Shown here one piece after another: positions 38,971 to 46,795 of a stretch of 64,000 nucleotides of DNA (within the stretch, counting starts at the first letter, position 1; each line of letters begins with the position of its first letter). Where the stretch lies: positions 4,216,001 to 4,280,000 of the forward strand of contig NC_011740.1 in the NCBI RefSeq assembly GCF_000026225.1, read 5' to 3'. Below the pieces are notes generated by a model that saw only the letters and a program-made list of their open reading frames with translations, had not been told where the DNA came from and did no database searches. This stretch comes from Escherichia fergusonii ATCC 35469 (GTDB lineage Bacteria; Pseudomonadota; Gammaproteobacteria; Enterobacterales; Enterobacteriaceae). A program made the translations under genes and the position numbers.

Positions 38971-39003
38971 ATCTGTGTGGTAAGGGAATCATCTTTTAAT
39001 AAT

Positions 39004-39021
39004 TGTGCGGAAAACCGCGCA
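39004..39021. promoter_or_regulatory. 18-bp palindrome upstream of the transporter promoter (candidate KguR site)
   Basis: GTGCGGAAAACCGCGC lies at the centre of this near-perfect inverted repeat, 63 bases upstream of the -24 element at 39084. The same 18-bp pattern recurs upstream of kguS at 44997-45014 (14 of 18 positions identical when inverted). The position suits an enhancer for a sigma-54 activator. It is not experimentally known to me. Confidence 0.5.
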
Positions 39022-39083
39022 TAAAATAAAAAGGATAAATAGTTAAATCATTAAATAACAAAGCATTATTAAAAAATTAAAGA

Positions 39084-39099
39084 TGGCATAGCTCCTGCA
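39084..39099 (+). promoter_or_regulatory. Sigma-54 promoter of the transporter-malate dehydrogenase unit
   Basis: TGGCATAGCTCCTGCA has TGGCA at -24 and TGCA at -12, with GG and GC exactly 10 bases apart. Transcription should start near 39110, about 30 bases before the ATG at 39140. This is the second sigma-54 element of the island. Confidence 0.85.
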
Positions 39100-39139
39100 A
39101 TAGCCAGGCAGGTTTTTTATTTTTCACAATGAGGTGAAT

Positions 39140-40639
39140 ATGTCATCAATATCCCATGACGCGTCACAAAAGCGTCGAATTATCCCTAATCCCGGCCTGT
39201 GGTTGGCGATCATTGCCGGAATTATTATTACCCTTCTGCCACTGGGCGATACATTGCCCGTCGCCGGACAAAATATGATCGCCATTCTGGTGTTTGCCAT
39301 TATTGTCTGGATCAGCGAAGCGATGGATTACACCGCCAGTGCAATTGTTATTTCCGCACTGATTATCTTTATGGTTGGTTTTGCCCCGGATATGAATCAC
39401 CCGGACACGATCCTTGGCACCGCGAAAGCGCTGAAAATGACTCTGTCGGGTTTTTCTAATTCTGCTCTGGCGCTGGTGGCAGCAGCAATGTTTATCGCGG
39501 CGGCAATGACCATTACCGGGCTGGATAAACGCATTGCGCTATTTACTATGTCGAAAATAGGTGCCAGCAGCCGTAGCATTATTATCGGTGCCATTGTGGT
39601 GACCATCGTCCTGAGTCTGGTCGTACCCAGTGCCACTGCCCGTACGGCTTGCGTGGTGCCGATTATGATGGGCGTCATTGCGGCATTTAAGGTGGATAAA
39701 CATTCACGTTTAGCGGCGTCAATGATGATTGTTATCGCCCAGGCGACCAGTATCTGGAACGTTGGTATTCAAACATCGGCGGCGCAAAACCTGCTTTCTA
39801 TCGGTTTTATCAATAAAACTTTCGGCGCCGGGCATTCTGTCAGCTGGCTTGACTGGCTGTTAGCGGGCGCGCCCTGGAGCCTCACCATGTCGGTGATCCT
39901 CTATTTCCTCGCACGTAAATTGTTGCCGCCAGAAACGGAAGCTGTTGAAGGGGGGAGCGATGCCATTAAAAAAGCACTCGCAGAGTTAGGACCAACCACC
40001 GGTAAAGAAAAACGCTTGATCGGTATTTCGCTGTTGTTACTGCTCTTTTGGTCTACTGGCGGAAAATTACACAGTATTGATACCACCTCTGTCACCCTTG
40101 CCGGACTGGCGATTATGTTGCTGCCTGGCATCGGTGTAATGAGCTGGAAAGAGGTCGAAAAACGTGTGCAGTGGGGCACGTTGCTGATGTTTGGTATTGG
40201 TATCAGTCTGGGGTCCACGCTGCTTGATACACAGGCAGCTTCATGGATGGCGAACTATGTGGTGAAAGGTTTTGGTCTCGACGGCTTGCCATCATTAGCC
40301 ATCTTCGCGATTCTCGCGGCTTTCTTGATCATCATCCATCTGGGCTTTGCCAGCGCTACTGCATTAACTGCTGCTTTGCTGCCTATCCTGATTAGTCTGT
40401 TAAGCAGCCTGCCGCCAGAACTCGGTGTTAACCCGGTCGGCATGACCATTTTGCTGGCCTTCAGTGTCAGTTTTGGCTTCATTCTGCCAATTAACGCGCC
40501 ACAAAATATGGTGTGTATGGGTACAGATACCTTCACGCCACGCCAGTTTACTCGTGTGGGACTGTACCTGACAGTGATCGGCTACCTGCTATTACTGCTG
40601 TTTGCCGCCACATGGTGGAAGATCCTGGGACTGATGTGA
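39140..40639 (+). CDS. DASS-family dicarboxylate/2-oxoglutarate transporter
   Basis: The protein has 499 residues from ATG 39140 (MSSISHDASQKRR), with ribosome binding site TGAGGTG; the in-frame GTG two codons upstream is less likely. About twelve hydrophobic helices are visible. Features of the divalent anion:sodium symporter (SLC13/CitT) family include PSATARTACVVPIMMG near residue 155 and PINAPQNMVCMGT near the C-terminus (SNT-like substrate loops). In CFT073 the homologous island gene was implicated in alpha-ketoglutarate uptake. It is followed by the malate dehydrogenase gene after 11 bases. Confidence 0.9.
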   Translation: MSSISHDASQKRRIIPNPGLWLAIIAGIIITLLPLGDTLPVAGQNMIAILVFAIIVWISEAMDYTASAIVISALIIFMVGFAPDMNHPDTILGTAKALKMTLSGFSNSALALVAAAMFIAAAMTITGLDKRIALFTMSKIGASSRSIIIGAIVVTIVLSLVVPSATARTACVVPIMMGVIAAFKVDKHSRLAASMMIVIAQATSIWNVGIQTSAAQNLLSIGFINKTFGAGHSVSWLDWLLAGAPWSLTMSVILYFLARKLLPPETEAVEGGSDAIKKALAELGPTTGKEKRLIGISLLLLLFWSTGGKLHSIDTTSVTLAGLAIMLLPGIGVMSWKEVEKRVQWGTLLMFGIGISLGSTLLDTQAASWMANYVVKGFGLDGLPSLAIFAILAAFLIIIHLGFASATALTAALLPILISLLSSLPPELGVNPVGMTILLAFSVSFGFILPINAPQNMVCMGTDTFTPRQFTRVGLYLTVIGYLLLLLFAATWWKILGLM

Positions 40640-40650
40640 GGAAACCAACG

Positions 40651-41724
40651 ATGTCATTACAAATTGCGGTAGAAAAAGTGCGTTGGTTGACGGCCGGATT
40701 GCTGGAACTTAATGGCTGCGATGCTGATATCGCTCAGGATGTGGCAGAACATATGATTGAAGCTGAACGTTATGGCTTTGCCAGCCACGGCGTCACGCTG
40801 CTACCGAAATATCTGGAAAATATCGCTCGTGGCGATGTAACCGCGAATGCCCGCCCGGAATGCTTAACAAGTGAAGGTAATTTACAACGTTTTCATGCCC
40901 ACAATGGCTTTGGTCAACACGCCGGAAAAGTGGCGGTAAATGCTGCCATCGAACAAGCAAAACACCGCGGTTTTTGCCTGTTAACGTTGTGCCATGCGCA
41001 TCATTTAGGGCGTATGGGGCATTACGGGCAAATGGTTGCTGATCAAGGCCTGGCGATGCTGGCCATGAGTAACGTCACCGGGCGTCCGGCACTGGTCGCG
41101 CCCTGGGGCGGTGCGGAACCGCGTATGACCACTAACCCTTTCTGCTTTGCCTGGCCGTTCAGTGATGGGCGTCCGCCGATTCTGGTTGATTTTGCCACCA
41201 GTAGCATGGCGCTAAATAAAGCACGGGTAATGTCGTCCACCGGGAAGCAGGCCGCGCCGGGACAATTGATCGATGCACAGGGGAATCCAAGCAATGATCC
41301 TGGGGTGTTATTCAGCAATCCTCCAGGGGCGTTACTGCCATTTGGTGAGCATAAAGGATTTGGCCTGGCACTGATGATTGAAATGATGGCGGGGATCTTA
41401 TCTGGTGGTGACACGATCGCCGAAGATCATCAGGCGGATGGATCTGCGCATAATCATCTTTTTGCGTTGGTCATCGATCCTGATCAATTCACCGATCTGG
41501 CAGGGGAGAAAGGGCTGTTCTTTGCGAATTATCTGTTAGCCACGCAGCCTCAACCTGGCGGCAATCCGGTGATTTACCCCGGTATGCCAGAAGCTGCCAA
41601 CCGGGAACGCAATGCGAAGATGATTACGATCCCGGTGTCATTCTGGTCCTGGGTAGTTGAACATTACGCCCGCAAAGGTATCGATTTGGGGTTACATCCT
41701 CAGGAATCAGCATTAGCTGGATGA
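40651..41724 (+). CDS. Malate/L-lactate dehydrogenase family oxidoreductase (LDH2/YlbC type)
   Basis: The protein has 357 residues from ATG 40651 (MSLQIAVEKVRWL). The longer upstream ORF overlaps the transporter and was rejected. It belongs to the LDH2/MDH2 family, with the catalytic His region FGQHAGK, CHAHHLGRMGHYG near residues 110-125, and PFGEHKGFGLALMIEMMAG. These NAD(P)-dependent enzymes act on malate, lactate or ureidoglycolate; malate is the usual annotation in the kgu locus. Its last 12 bases overlap the end of kguR on the other strand, with no terminator between. Confidence 0.88.
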   Translation: MSLQIAVEKVRWLTAGLLELNGCDADIAQDVAEHMIEAERYGFASHGVTLLPKYLENIARGDVTANARPECLTSEGNLQRFHAHNGFGQHAGKVAVNAAIEQAKHRGFCLLTLCHAHHLGRMGHYGQMVADQGLAMLAMSNVTGRPALVAPWGGAEPRMTTNPFCFAWPFSDGRPPILVDFATSSMALNKARVMSSTGKQAAPGQLIDAQGNPSNDPGVLFSNPPGALLPFGEHKGFGLALMIEMMAGILSGGDTIAEDHQADGSAHNHLFALVIDPDQFTDLAGEKGLFFANYLLATQPQPGGNPVIYPGMPEAANRERNAKMITIPVSFWSWVVEHYARKGIDLGLHPQESALAG

Positions 41725-43071
41725 TTCTGGTCGATAAACTTGCGGTTGAATCTGATGTTTGTTGAGTTTGTCATATAAAGTCTTGCGCGGCAGCTGTAAT
41801 AGCCGCGCTGTCAAACTGACCTGGCCTTCCGTTTGTCGCAGCATATCTTCGATTAACTTTTTCTCGAAAGCATCAATGCAGGCGGTAAGGCCACTCTCTT
41901 CTTGCTGAGTCATTGGCACTGGCTGGTGGTGGGTCAGTAAACCGAGAACAAAACGCTCTGCATTGTGTTTAAGTTCACGTACATTGCCAGGCCAACTTTG
42001 TGATTGCAACCAGGCCAGTAGCATGGGAGAAATATCAGGCAGAGGGCGATTATATTTTTGTGCCGCCTGACTGGCGAACCAGTAAAACAGTTCAGGGATA
42101 TCTTCTCGTCGCTGGCGTAGAGGTGGAATATTCAGGTTAACCACATTCAGACGATAATAGAGATCGAGGCGAAACAGATGTTCTTCGCTGCGACGCAGTA
42201 AATCTTCCTTGGTCGCTGCGATAACACGGCAATTCACCGGAATTAATTGATTGGCACCTAATCGTTCAATGGTTCTTTCCTGCAATACACGCAGCAGTTT
42301 TACCTGCATCCCTGATGGCATTCCCTCTATTTCATCGAGAAATAACGTACCACCATTTGCATGTTCAATTTTTCCAATACGCTTTTTAACCGCACCGGTA
42401 AATGCGCCCGCCTCATGACCAAATATTTCGCTTTCAAACAGCGTTTCTGGTAAGCCTGCACAGTTTAAGGCAACAAACTGCCCCTGACGGCGGGTACTCC
42501 AGTGATGCAGCATTCTGGCGACGACTTCTTTACCACAACCTGTTTCACCATAAATAAGGACATCGGCACCGGTATCTGCGACATTAAGGATCATTTTACG
42601 CAATTGCTGCATCTGCGGACTACGACCAATCAGCACCGGGCCATTTTCCTGTTGCAGATTCGCCAGTAATTGCTGATTCTCTAAAACCAGCCGTCGCTTT
42701 TCTACTGCTCTGGCAATAATACTGAGTAATTTATCTGAGCTACAGGGTTTCTCAATAAAATCAAACGCGCCATTACGCATCGCCTCAACAGCCATTTCCA
42801 CATCACCATGCCCGGTAATTAAAATGACTGGAATCTTGTTGTCCATTTCATTGATATAGTTTAATAACTCCAGTCCTGAGATACCCGGCAACCTGACATC
42901 AGTGAGGACAATTATATTTTGCAGGCTTTGGATTAAAGGAAAGCTGTGTTCTGCATCGCAACAGGAAATAACACGATAACCAGCCAGCGTGAGCGTTTGT
43001 TCACAGGCAAATCGGACATCATCGCTGTCTTCAATATAAATAATGGTAATGTCATCGGACTTATTTATCAT
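41713..43071 (-). CDS. kguR: KguR, sigma-54-dependent response regulator (NtrC family)
   Basis: The protein has 452 residues. The receiver domain (1-125) has phospho-acceptor Asp58 in LTDVRLPGISG and Lys in FIEKPCSSDKL. The AAA+ domain has Walker A GETGCGKE near residue 176 and the sigma-54 contact loop AGAFTGA near residue 237. A Fis-type helix-turn-helix lies at the C-terminus (SLTARLLQLPRKTLYDKLNKH). It is the regulator of the KguS/KguR alpha-ketoglutarate system described in uropathogenic E. coli. It is translated from a start that overlaps the end of kguS by 11 bases. Confidence 0.92.
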   Translation of the reverse strand: MINKSDDITIIYIEDSDDVRFACEQTLTLAGYRVISCCDAEHSFPLIQSLQNIIVLTDVRLPGISGLELLNYINEMDNKIPVILITGHGDVEMAVEAMRNGAFDFIEKPCSSDKLLSIIARAVEKRRLVLENQQLLANLQQENGPVLIGRSPQMQQLRKMILNVADTGADVLIYGETGCGKEVVARMLHHWSTRRQGQFVALNCAGLPETLFESEIFGHEAGAFTGAVKKRIGKIEHANGGTLFLDEIEGMPSGMQVKLLRVLQERTIERLGANQLIPVNCRVIAATKEDLLRRSEEHLFRLDLYYRLNVVNLNIPPLRQRREDIPELFYWFASQAAQKYNRPLPDISPMLLAWLQSQSWPGNVRELKHNAERFVLGLLTHHQPVPMTQQEESGLTACIDAFEKKLIEDMLRQTEGQVSLTARLLQLPRKTLYDKLNKHQIQPQVYRPESSS

Positions 43072-44884
43072 GATCTTCTCGCCATTCTGGCCAGGTTAAT
43101 GTCATCACCGCGCCGCCTTCAGGATGATTACTGGCGTGGATAGTACCGCTTGAATTTCGGACAATTTCGCTGACGATCGCCAGCCCCAGTCCCATTCCTC
43201 TGCGTTTAGTAGTAAAAAAAGGTTCAAATATACGATCGATAACTTGTGGAGCAAACCCTGCGCCACTATCTTTAAGTGTAATAATGACTTTGTTATCGGT
43301 TTGGCGAATGGCAATATCCAGTCTTTTATTAGGACGGCCCTCCATAGAATCTAAGGCGTTACTAATTAAATTACTGAATATCTGCTCAAGTCCGAGTTCA
43401 TCGCAATTGACAAATAATGGCATGGAGGGCGCTTTTATTCGCCGCTCAACATTATTTTTTTCCATACTGTGATTAAGTAGCGCCACGGCGCTATACATTA
43501 CTTTGATGACATCGGCAGAACCTTTTGGTACGCGATGGCGTGAGGCAAATGCTTTAAGCTCGGATATAAGCTGTGTCATCCGTTCAATCACTGAAATAAT
43601 ATGTTTCAGATTCTGTTCAACCTGCGGATACATCTCTTTTTTCAGCATAATACGCGCGTTATCCGTAAGAGCATAAATGGCAGCTAATGGTTGATTTTGC
43701 TCATGGGCAATTTCGGTTGCCATCTGCCCAAGTGCCGCCAGTTTGCTGGACTCTGCCAGTTCACTGCGCGTAATTTGTAATACTTGCTCAGCCTGACTGC
43801 GTTCTTTCATCTCCTGGAGTAATTTTTGATTGATCAATTCCAGGGCAGATGTACGCTCTTTAACTTGTTTTTCTAATGTTTCATTTGCCAGCGTTAATAA
43901 TTGTTGTGCATGGGATCGCATTCGCCAGTATTTAATAAATAACAAAAAGAGCAGATAAATAATTAGTGTTATAACTAACGAAATAGCCCATGACCAGTAC
44001 AGGTTATCTAAGGGAACCATAATTATCATTTTCCAGTTAAATTCTGGAATGGCGATTTGCTGTGTATAATATTTTGGAAATAAGCAGAGTTGTTCTTTTT
44101 TATCTTTCAGGAAAGTATAATTGCTAACGGTATAACAAGGGTAATAATCCGCCGGTAAAAGATTGTCGAGACTATATTGACGGGTAGATTGTAGTTTTTG
44201 TTTTGCCTGAACAGGTAACGGTTGCAGCGTTCTCATTCGCCATGGCGATTTTGAACTTAAAAATATAATCCCATGTTCATCATTAACGATGATGTTTTCA
44301 GGACCTTCGGACCAGGCTTTTTCAATTTCATTAAGACTTATTTTAACTACTACAACACCGACAATTTTTCCTTTATCTTTAATACTTGTAGAGAGGAAAA
44401 AACCTGGTGTATTCGTGGTGCTGCCGATACCGTAAAAGCGTCCATTTAAGCCAGACATGGCGTGTTTATAATAGGGGCGATAGCTATAATTTTGCCCCAC
44501 ATAGCTGCCGGGTTCCTGCCAGTTGCTGGAAGCGATGGCTTTACCTTGGGTATCCAGAATAAATATTGCAGCGGTTTTGAGTTGTGTATTGAAATGAGCA
44601 ATTCGTTGATTGAGCTCGCTGGACATCATATCGGCAGGCGTAATTACTGCCTGACGGATGATATGGTCTGTTGAGAGCATATAGGGTAAAACATAAAATT
44701 GCTCGATGGTGGAATATAATGTGGACTTATACATTTCAAGCCGCATTTTATCGGTGCCGGATAATGTTATAAAACGCAAGTGCAAAAAAGCGATTGAAAC
44801 CGCTAACATGATAAGAAAAAGTGAAATGCTTGTAATGTGAAATCGCCATTCGTTCTTAAATATATAATTCCACGATATTTTCAT
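43061..44884 (-). CDS. kguS: KguS, DctB-like sensor histidine kinase
   Basis: The protein has 607 residues. The first transmembrane helix is at about 17-36. A large periplasmic double-Cache type sensor domain runs to about 300, then the second helix (SWAISLVITLIIYLLFLLF). A coiled coil precedes the HisKA domain with His394 in IAHEQNQPLAAIY. The ATPase domain has the N box NLISNALDSMEG and G boxes DSGAGF and GMGLGLAIVSEI. The H-box reads HEQNQP where DctB-type kinases usually have HEINQP. It phosphorylates KguR in response to alpha-ketoglutarate in the CFT073 system. Confidence 0.91.
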   Translation of the reverse strand: MKISWNYIFKNEWRFHITSISLFLIMLAVSIAFLHLRFITLSGTDKMRLEMYKSTLYSTIEQFYVLPYMLSTDHIIRQAVITPADMMSSELNQRIAHFNTQLKTAAIFILDTQGKAIASSNWQEPGSYVGQNYSYRPYYKHAMSGLNGRFYGIGSTTNTPGFFLSTSIKDKGKIVGVVVVKISLNEIEKAWSEGPENIIVNDEHGIIFLSSKSPWRMRTLQPLPVQAKQKLQSTRQYSLDNLLPADYYPCYTVSNYTFLKDKKEQLCLFPKYYTQQIAIPEFNWKMIIMVPLDNLYWSWAISLVITLIIYLLFLLFIKYWRMRSHAQQLLTLANETLEKQVKERTSALELINQKLLQEMKERSQAEQVLQITRSELAESSKLAALGQMATEIAHEQNQPLAAIYALTDNARIMLKKEMYPQVEQNLKHIISVIERMTQLISELKAFASRHRVPKGSADVIKVMYSAVALLNHSMEKNNVERRIKAPSMPLFVNCDELGLEQIFSNLISNALDSMEGRPNKRLDIAIRQTDNKVIITLKDSGAGFAPQVIDRIFEPFFTTKRRGMGLGLAIVSEIVRNSSGTIHASNHPEGGAVMTLTWPEWREDHDK

Positions 44885-44996
44885 TCATCATCCATTGAAT
44901 GTGTTTATATTTAACCTCAGTATATTCCCTGAAGAATGTTCGCGAGAACCAAAAGAGTGTCATTGTGTGAATGTGTAAGCAGAATAACCGTGGCAA

Positions 44997-45014
44997 TGTG
45001 TGGTTTATCGCACA
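44997..45014. promoter_or_regulatory. 18-bp palindrome between kguS and aphA (candidate KguR or CRP site)
   Basis: TGTGTGGTTTATCGCACA, inverted, matches 14 of 18 bases of the palindrome at 39004-39021. Its inner 16 bases also match 8 of 10 core positions of the CRP consensus (TGTGA-N6-TCACA). It lies about 113 bases upstream of kguS and 147 upstream of aphA. It may therefore serve kguS autoregulation or cAMP-CRP control. Confidence 0.45.
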
Positions 45015-45160
45015 GGTATTCCAAATGTGATCGTGCTCTTTTTCTCTAACAAAACCGCAGATAATCCTTCCTTTCCCTTGCTGCTGGCGTTATGGTCAGA
45101 TGGTTTTTTCAACAAATCACATAATAAAAAATCCAACAAACTGATTATTTAGGGAAAAAT

Positions 45161-45874
45161 ATGCGCAAGATCACACAGGCATTGAGTGCCGTTTGCTTAT
45201 TGTTCGCTCTAAACAGTTCCGCTGTTGCCCTGGCCTCCTCACCTTCACCGCTTAACCCTGGTACTAACGTTGCCAGACTCGCAGAGCAGGCTCCTGTTCA
45301 TTGGGTTTCAGTCGCACAAATTGAAAATAGCCTCACAGGGCGTCCACCGATAGCGGTGGGGTTTGATATTGATGACACGGTGCTTTTTTCCAGTCCGGGC
45401 TTCTGGCGTGGCAAAAAAACCTTCTCGCCAGAAAGCGAAGATTATCTGAAAAATCCTGTATTCTGGGAAAAAATGAACAATGGCTGGGATGAATTCAGCA
45501 TTCCAAAAGAGGTCGCTCGTCAGTTGATTGATATGCATGTACGCCGCGGTGACGCGATCTTCTTTGTGACTGGTCGTAGCCCGACGAAAACAGAAACGGT
45601 GTCAAAAACGTTGGCGGATAATTTTCACATTCCTGCCACCAACATGAATCCAGTAATTTTTGCGGGCGATAAACCAGGGCAAAATACAAAATCGCAATGG
45701 CTGCAGGATAAAAATATCCGAATTTTTTATGGCGATTCCGATAACGATATTACCGCCGCACGCGATGTTGGCGCTCGTGGTATCCGCATTCTACGCGCCT
45801 CCAACTCTACCTACAAACCCTTGCCACAAGCGGGGGCGTTTGGTGAAGAGGTGATCGTCAATTCAGAATACTGA
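45161..45874 (+). CDS. aphA: Class B acid phosphatase AphA
   Basis: The protein has 237 residues with a signal peptide (1-25, ending ALA). It is a periplasmic class B HAD-fold phosphatase with nucleophile motif FDIDDTVLFSS near residue 69 and C-terminal YGDSDNDITAARDVGARGIR. It removes phosphate from nucleotides and other monoesters and has phosphotransferase activity. It is a core gene flanking the island on the right; in K-12 it lies near tyrB. A strong terminator follows. Confidence 0.96.
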   Translation: MRKITQALSAVCLLFALNSSAVALASSPSPLNPGTNVARLAEQAPVHWVSVAQIENSLTGRPPIAVGFDIDDTVLFSSPGFWRGKKTFSPESEDYLKNPVFWEKMNNGWDEFSIPKEVARQLIDMHVRRGDAIFFVTGRSPTKTETVSKTLADNFHIPATNMNPVIFAGDKPGQNTKSQWLQDKNIRIFYGDSDNDITAARDVGARGIRILRASNSTYKPLPQAGAFGEEVIVNSEY

Positions 45875-45880
45875 CAGAGC

Positions 45881-45916
45881 GGGAGAGCGTGATGCTCTCC
45901 CGAATGCTGTTTTTTT
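45881..45916 (+). terminator. Terminator of aphA
   Basis: GGGAGAGC-GTGAT-GCTCTCCC is followed by CGAATGCTG and a T-run. Confidence 0.85.
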
Positions 45917-45984
45917 AATCACACCTTTATCCTTTCGCTGTCTTGCTGCAAACTGATTAAGAGAGTTTTATCAAGGAGCAGCAC

Positions 45985-46401
45985 ATGTGGTATCAAAAGA
46001 CGCTCACGCTTAGCGCCAAATCTCGTGGGTTTCATCTGGTAACGGATGAAATTCTGAATCAGCTGGCTGATATGCCGCGCGTTAACATCGGCTCACTGCA
46101 TCTGTTGCTGCAACATACCTCCGCCTCTCTGACACTTAATGAGAACTGCGATCCCACCGTACGCCACGACATGGAGCGTTTTTTCCTCCGCACCGTTCCC
46201 GATAACGGAAATTATGAGCATGACTATGAGGGTGCAGACGATATGCCTTCTCATATCAAATCCTCAATGTTGGGAACATCGCTTGTATTGCCGGTGCATA
46301 AAGGGCGTATTCAGACCGGCACCTGGCAAGGCATCTGGCTGGGGGAACATCGTATCCACGGCGGATCGCGTCGCATCATCGCGACACTACAAGGGGAGTA
46401 A
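45985..46401 (+). CDS. yjbQ: YjbQ, UPF0047 family protein
   Basis: This 138-residue protein of the YjbQ/UPF0047 family carries HTSASLTLNENCDP, MPSHIKSSMLG and GTWQGIWLGEHR. The conserved His and Asn are arranged around a trimer pocket in solved structures. YjbQ has weak thiamine phosphate synthase activity in E. coli; its true role is uncertain. The stop is 3 bases before yjbR, forming an operon. Confidence 0.94.
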   Translation: MWYQKTLTLSAKSRGFHLVTDEILNQLADMPRVNIGSLHLLLQHTSASLTLNENCDPTVRHDMERFFLRTVPDNGNYEHDYEGADDMPSHIKSSMLGTSLVLPVHKGRIQTGTWQGIWLGEHRIHGGSRRIIATLQGE

Positions 46402-46404
46402 AAA

Positions 46405-46761
46405 ATGACCATTTCGGAGTTGCTACAATATTGCATGGCAAAACCAGGCGCAGAACAGAGCGTGCATAACGACTGGAAAGCGACGCAGATCAAAGTTGAA
46501 GATGTGCTTTTTGCGATGGTGAAAGAGGTTGAAAATCGCCCGGCCGTTTCGCTGAAAACCAGCCCGGAGCTGGCTGAGCTGCTACGACAGCAGCACAGTG
46601 ATGTGCGCCCCAGCCGCCATCTGAACAAAGCACACTGGAGCACCGTGTATCTCGACGGATCGCTGCCGGATTCGCAAATCTATTATCTGGTGGATGCGTC
46701 TTATCAGCAGGCGGTGAATTTGCTGCCGGAAGAAAAACGTAAATTGCTGGCGCAACTCTGA
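46405..46761 (+). CDS. yjbR: YjbR, MmcQ-like DNA-binding protein
   Basis: This 118-residue protein of the MmcQ/YjbR family has a CyaY-like fold; typical features are HNDWKATQIKVEDVLFAMV and LNKAHWSTVYLDGSLPD. The molecular function is not established. It is the second gene of yjbQR and converges on uvrA across a symmetric terminator. Confidence 0.93.
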   Translation: MTISELLQYCMAKPGAEQSVHNDWKATQIKVEDVLFAMVKEVENRPAVSLKTSPELAELLRQQHSDVRPSRHLNKAHWSTVYLDGSLPDSQIYYLVDASYQQAVNLLPEEKRKLLAQL

Positions 46762-46768
46762 AAGAAAA

Positions 46769-46791
46769 AGGCCGCTCAGAAAGCGGCCTTT
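46769..46791. terminator. Bidirectional terminator between yjbR and uvrA
   Basis: AAGGCCGCT-CAGAA-AGCGGCCTT stem lies between the convergent genes, with an A-run on its left side and TT on its right. Confidence 0.85.
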
Positions 46792-46795
46792 GCGA

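Noticed and set aside
31400..44884. A wholly undescribed two-component metabolic system
   Set aside because: The gene set matches the KguS/KguR alpha-ketoglutarate locus already described in uropathogenic E. coli. Only the promoter, operator and pseudogene observations are kept as findings.
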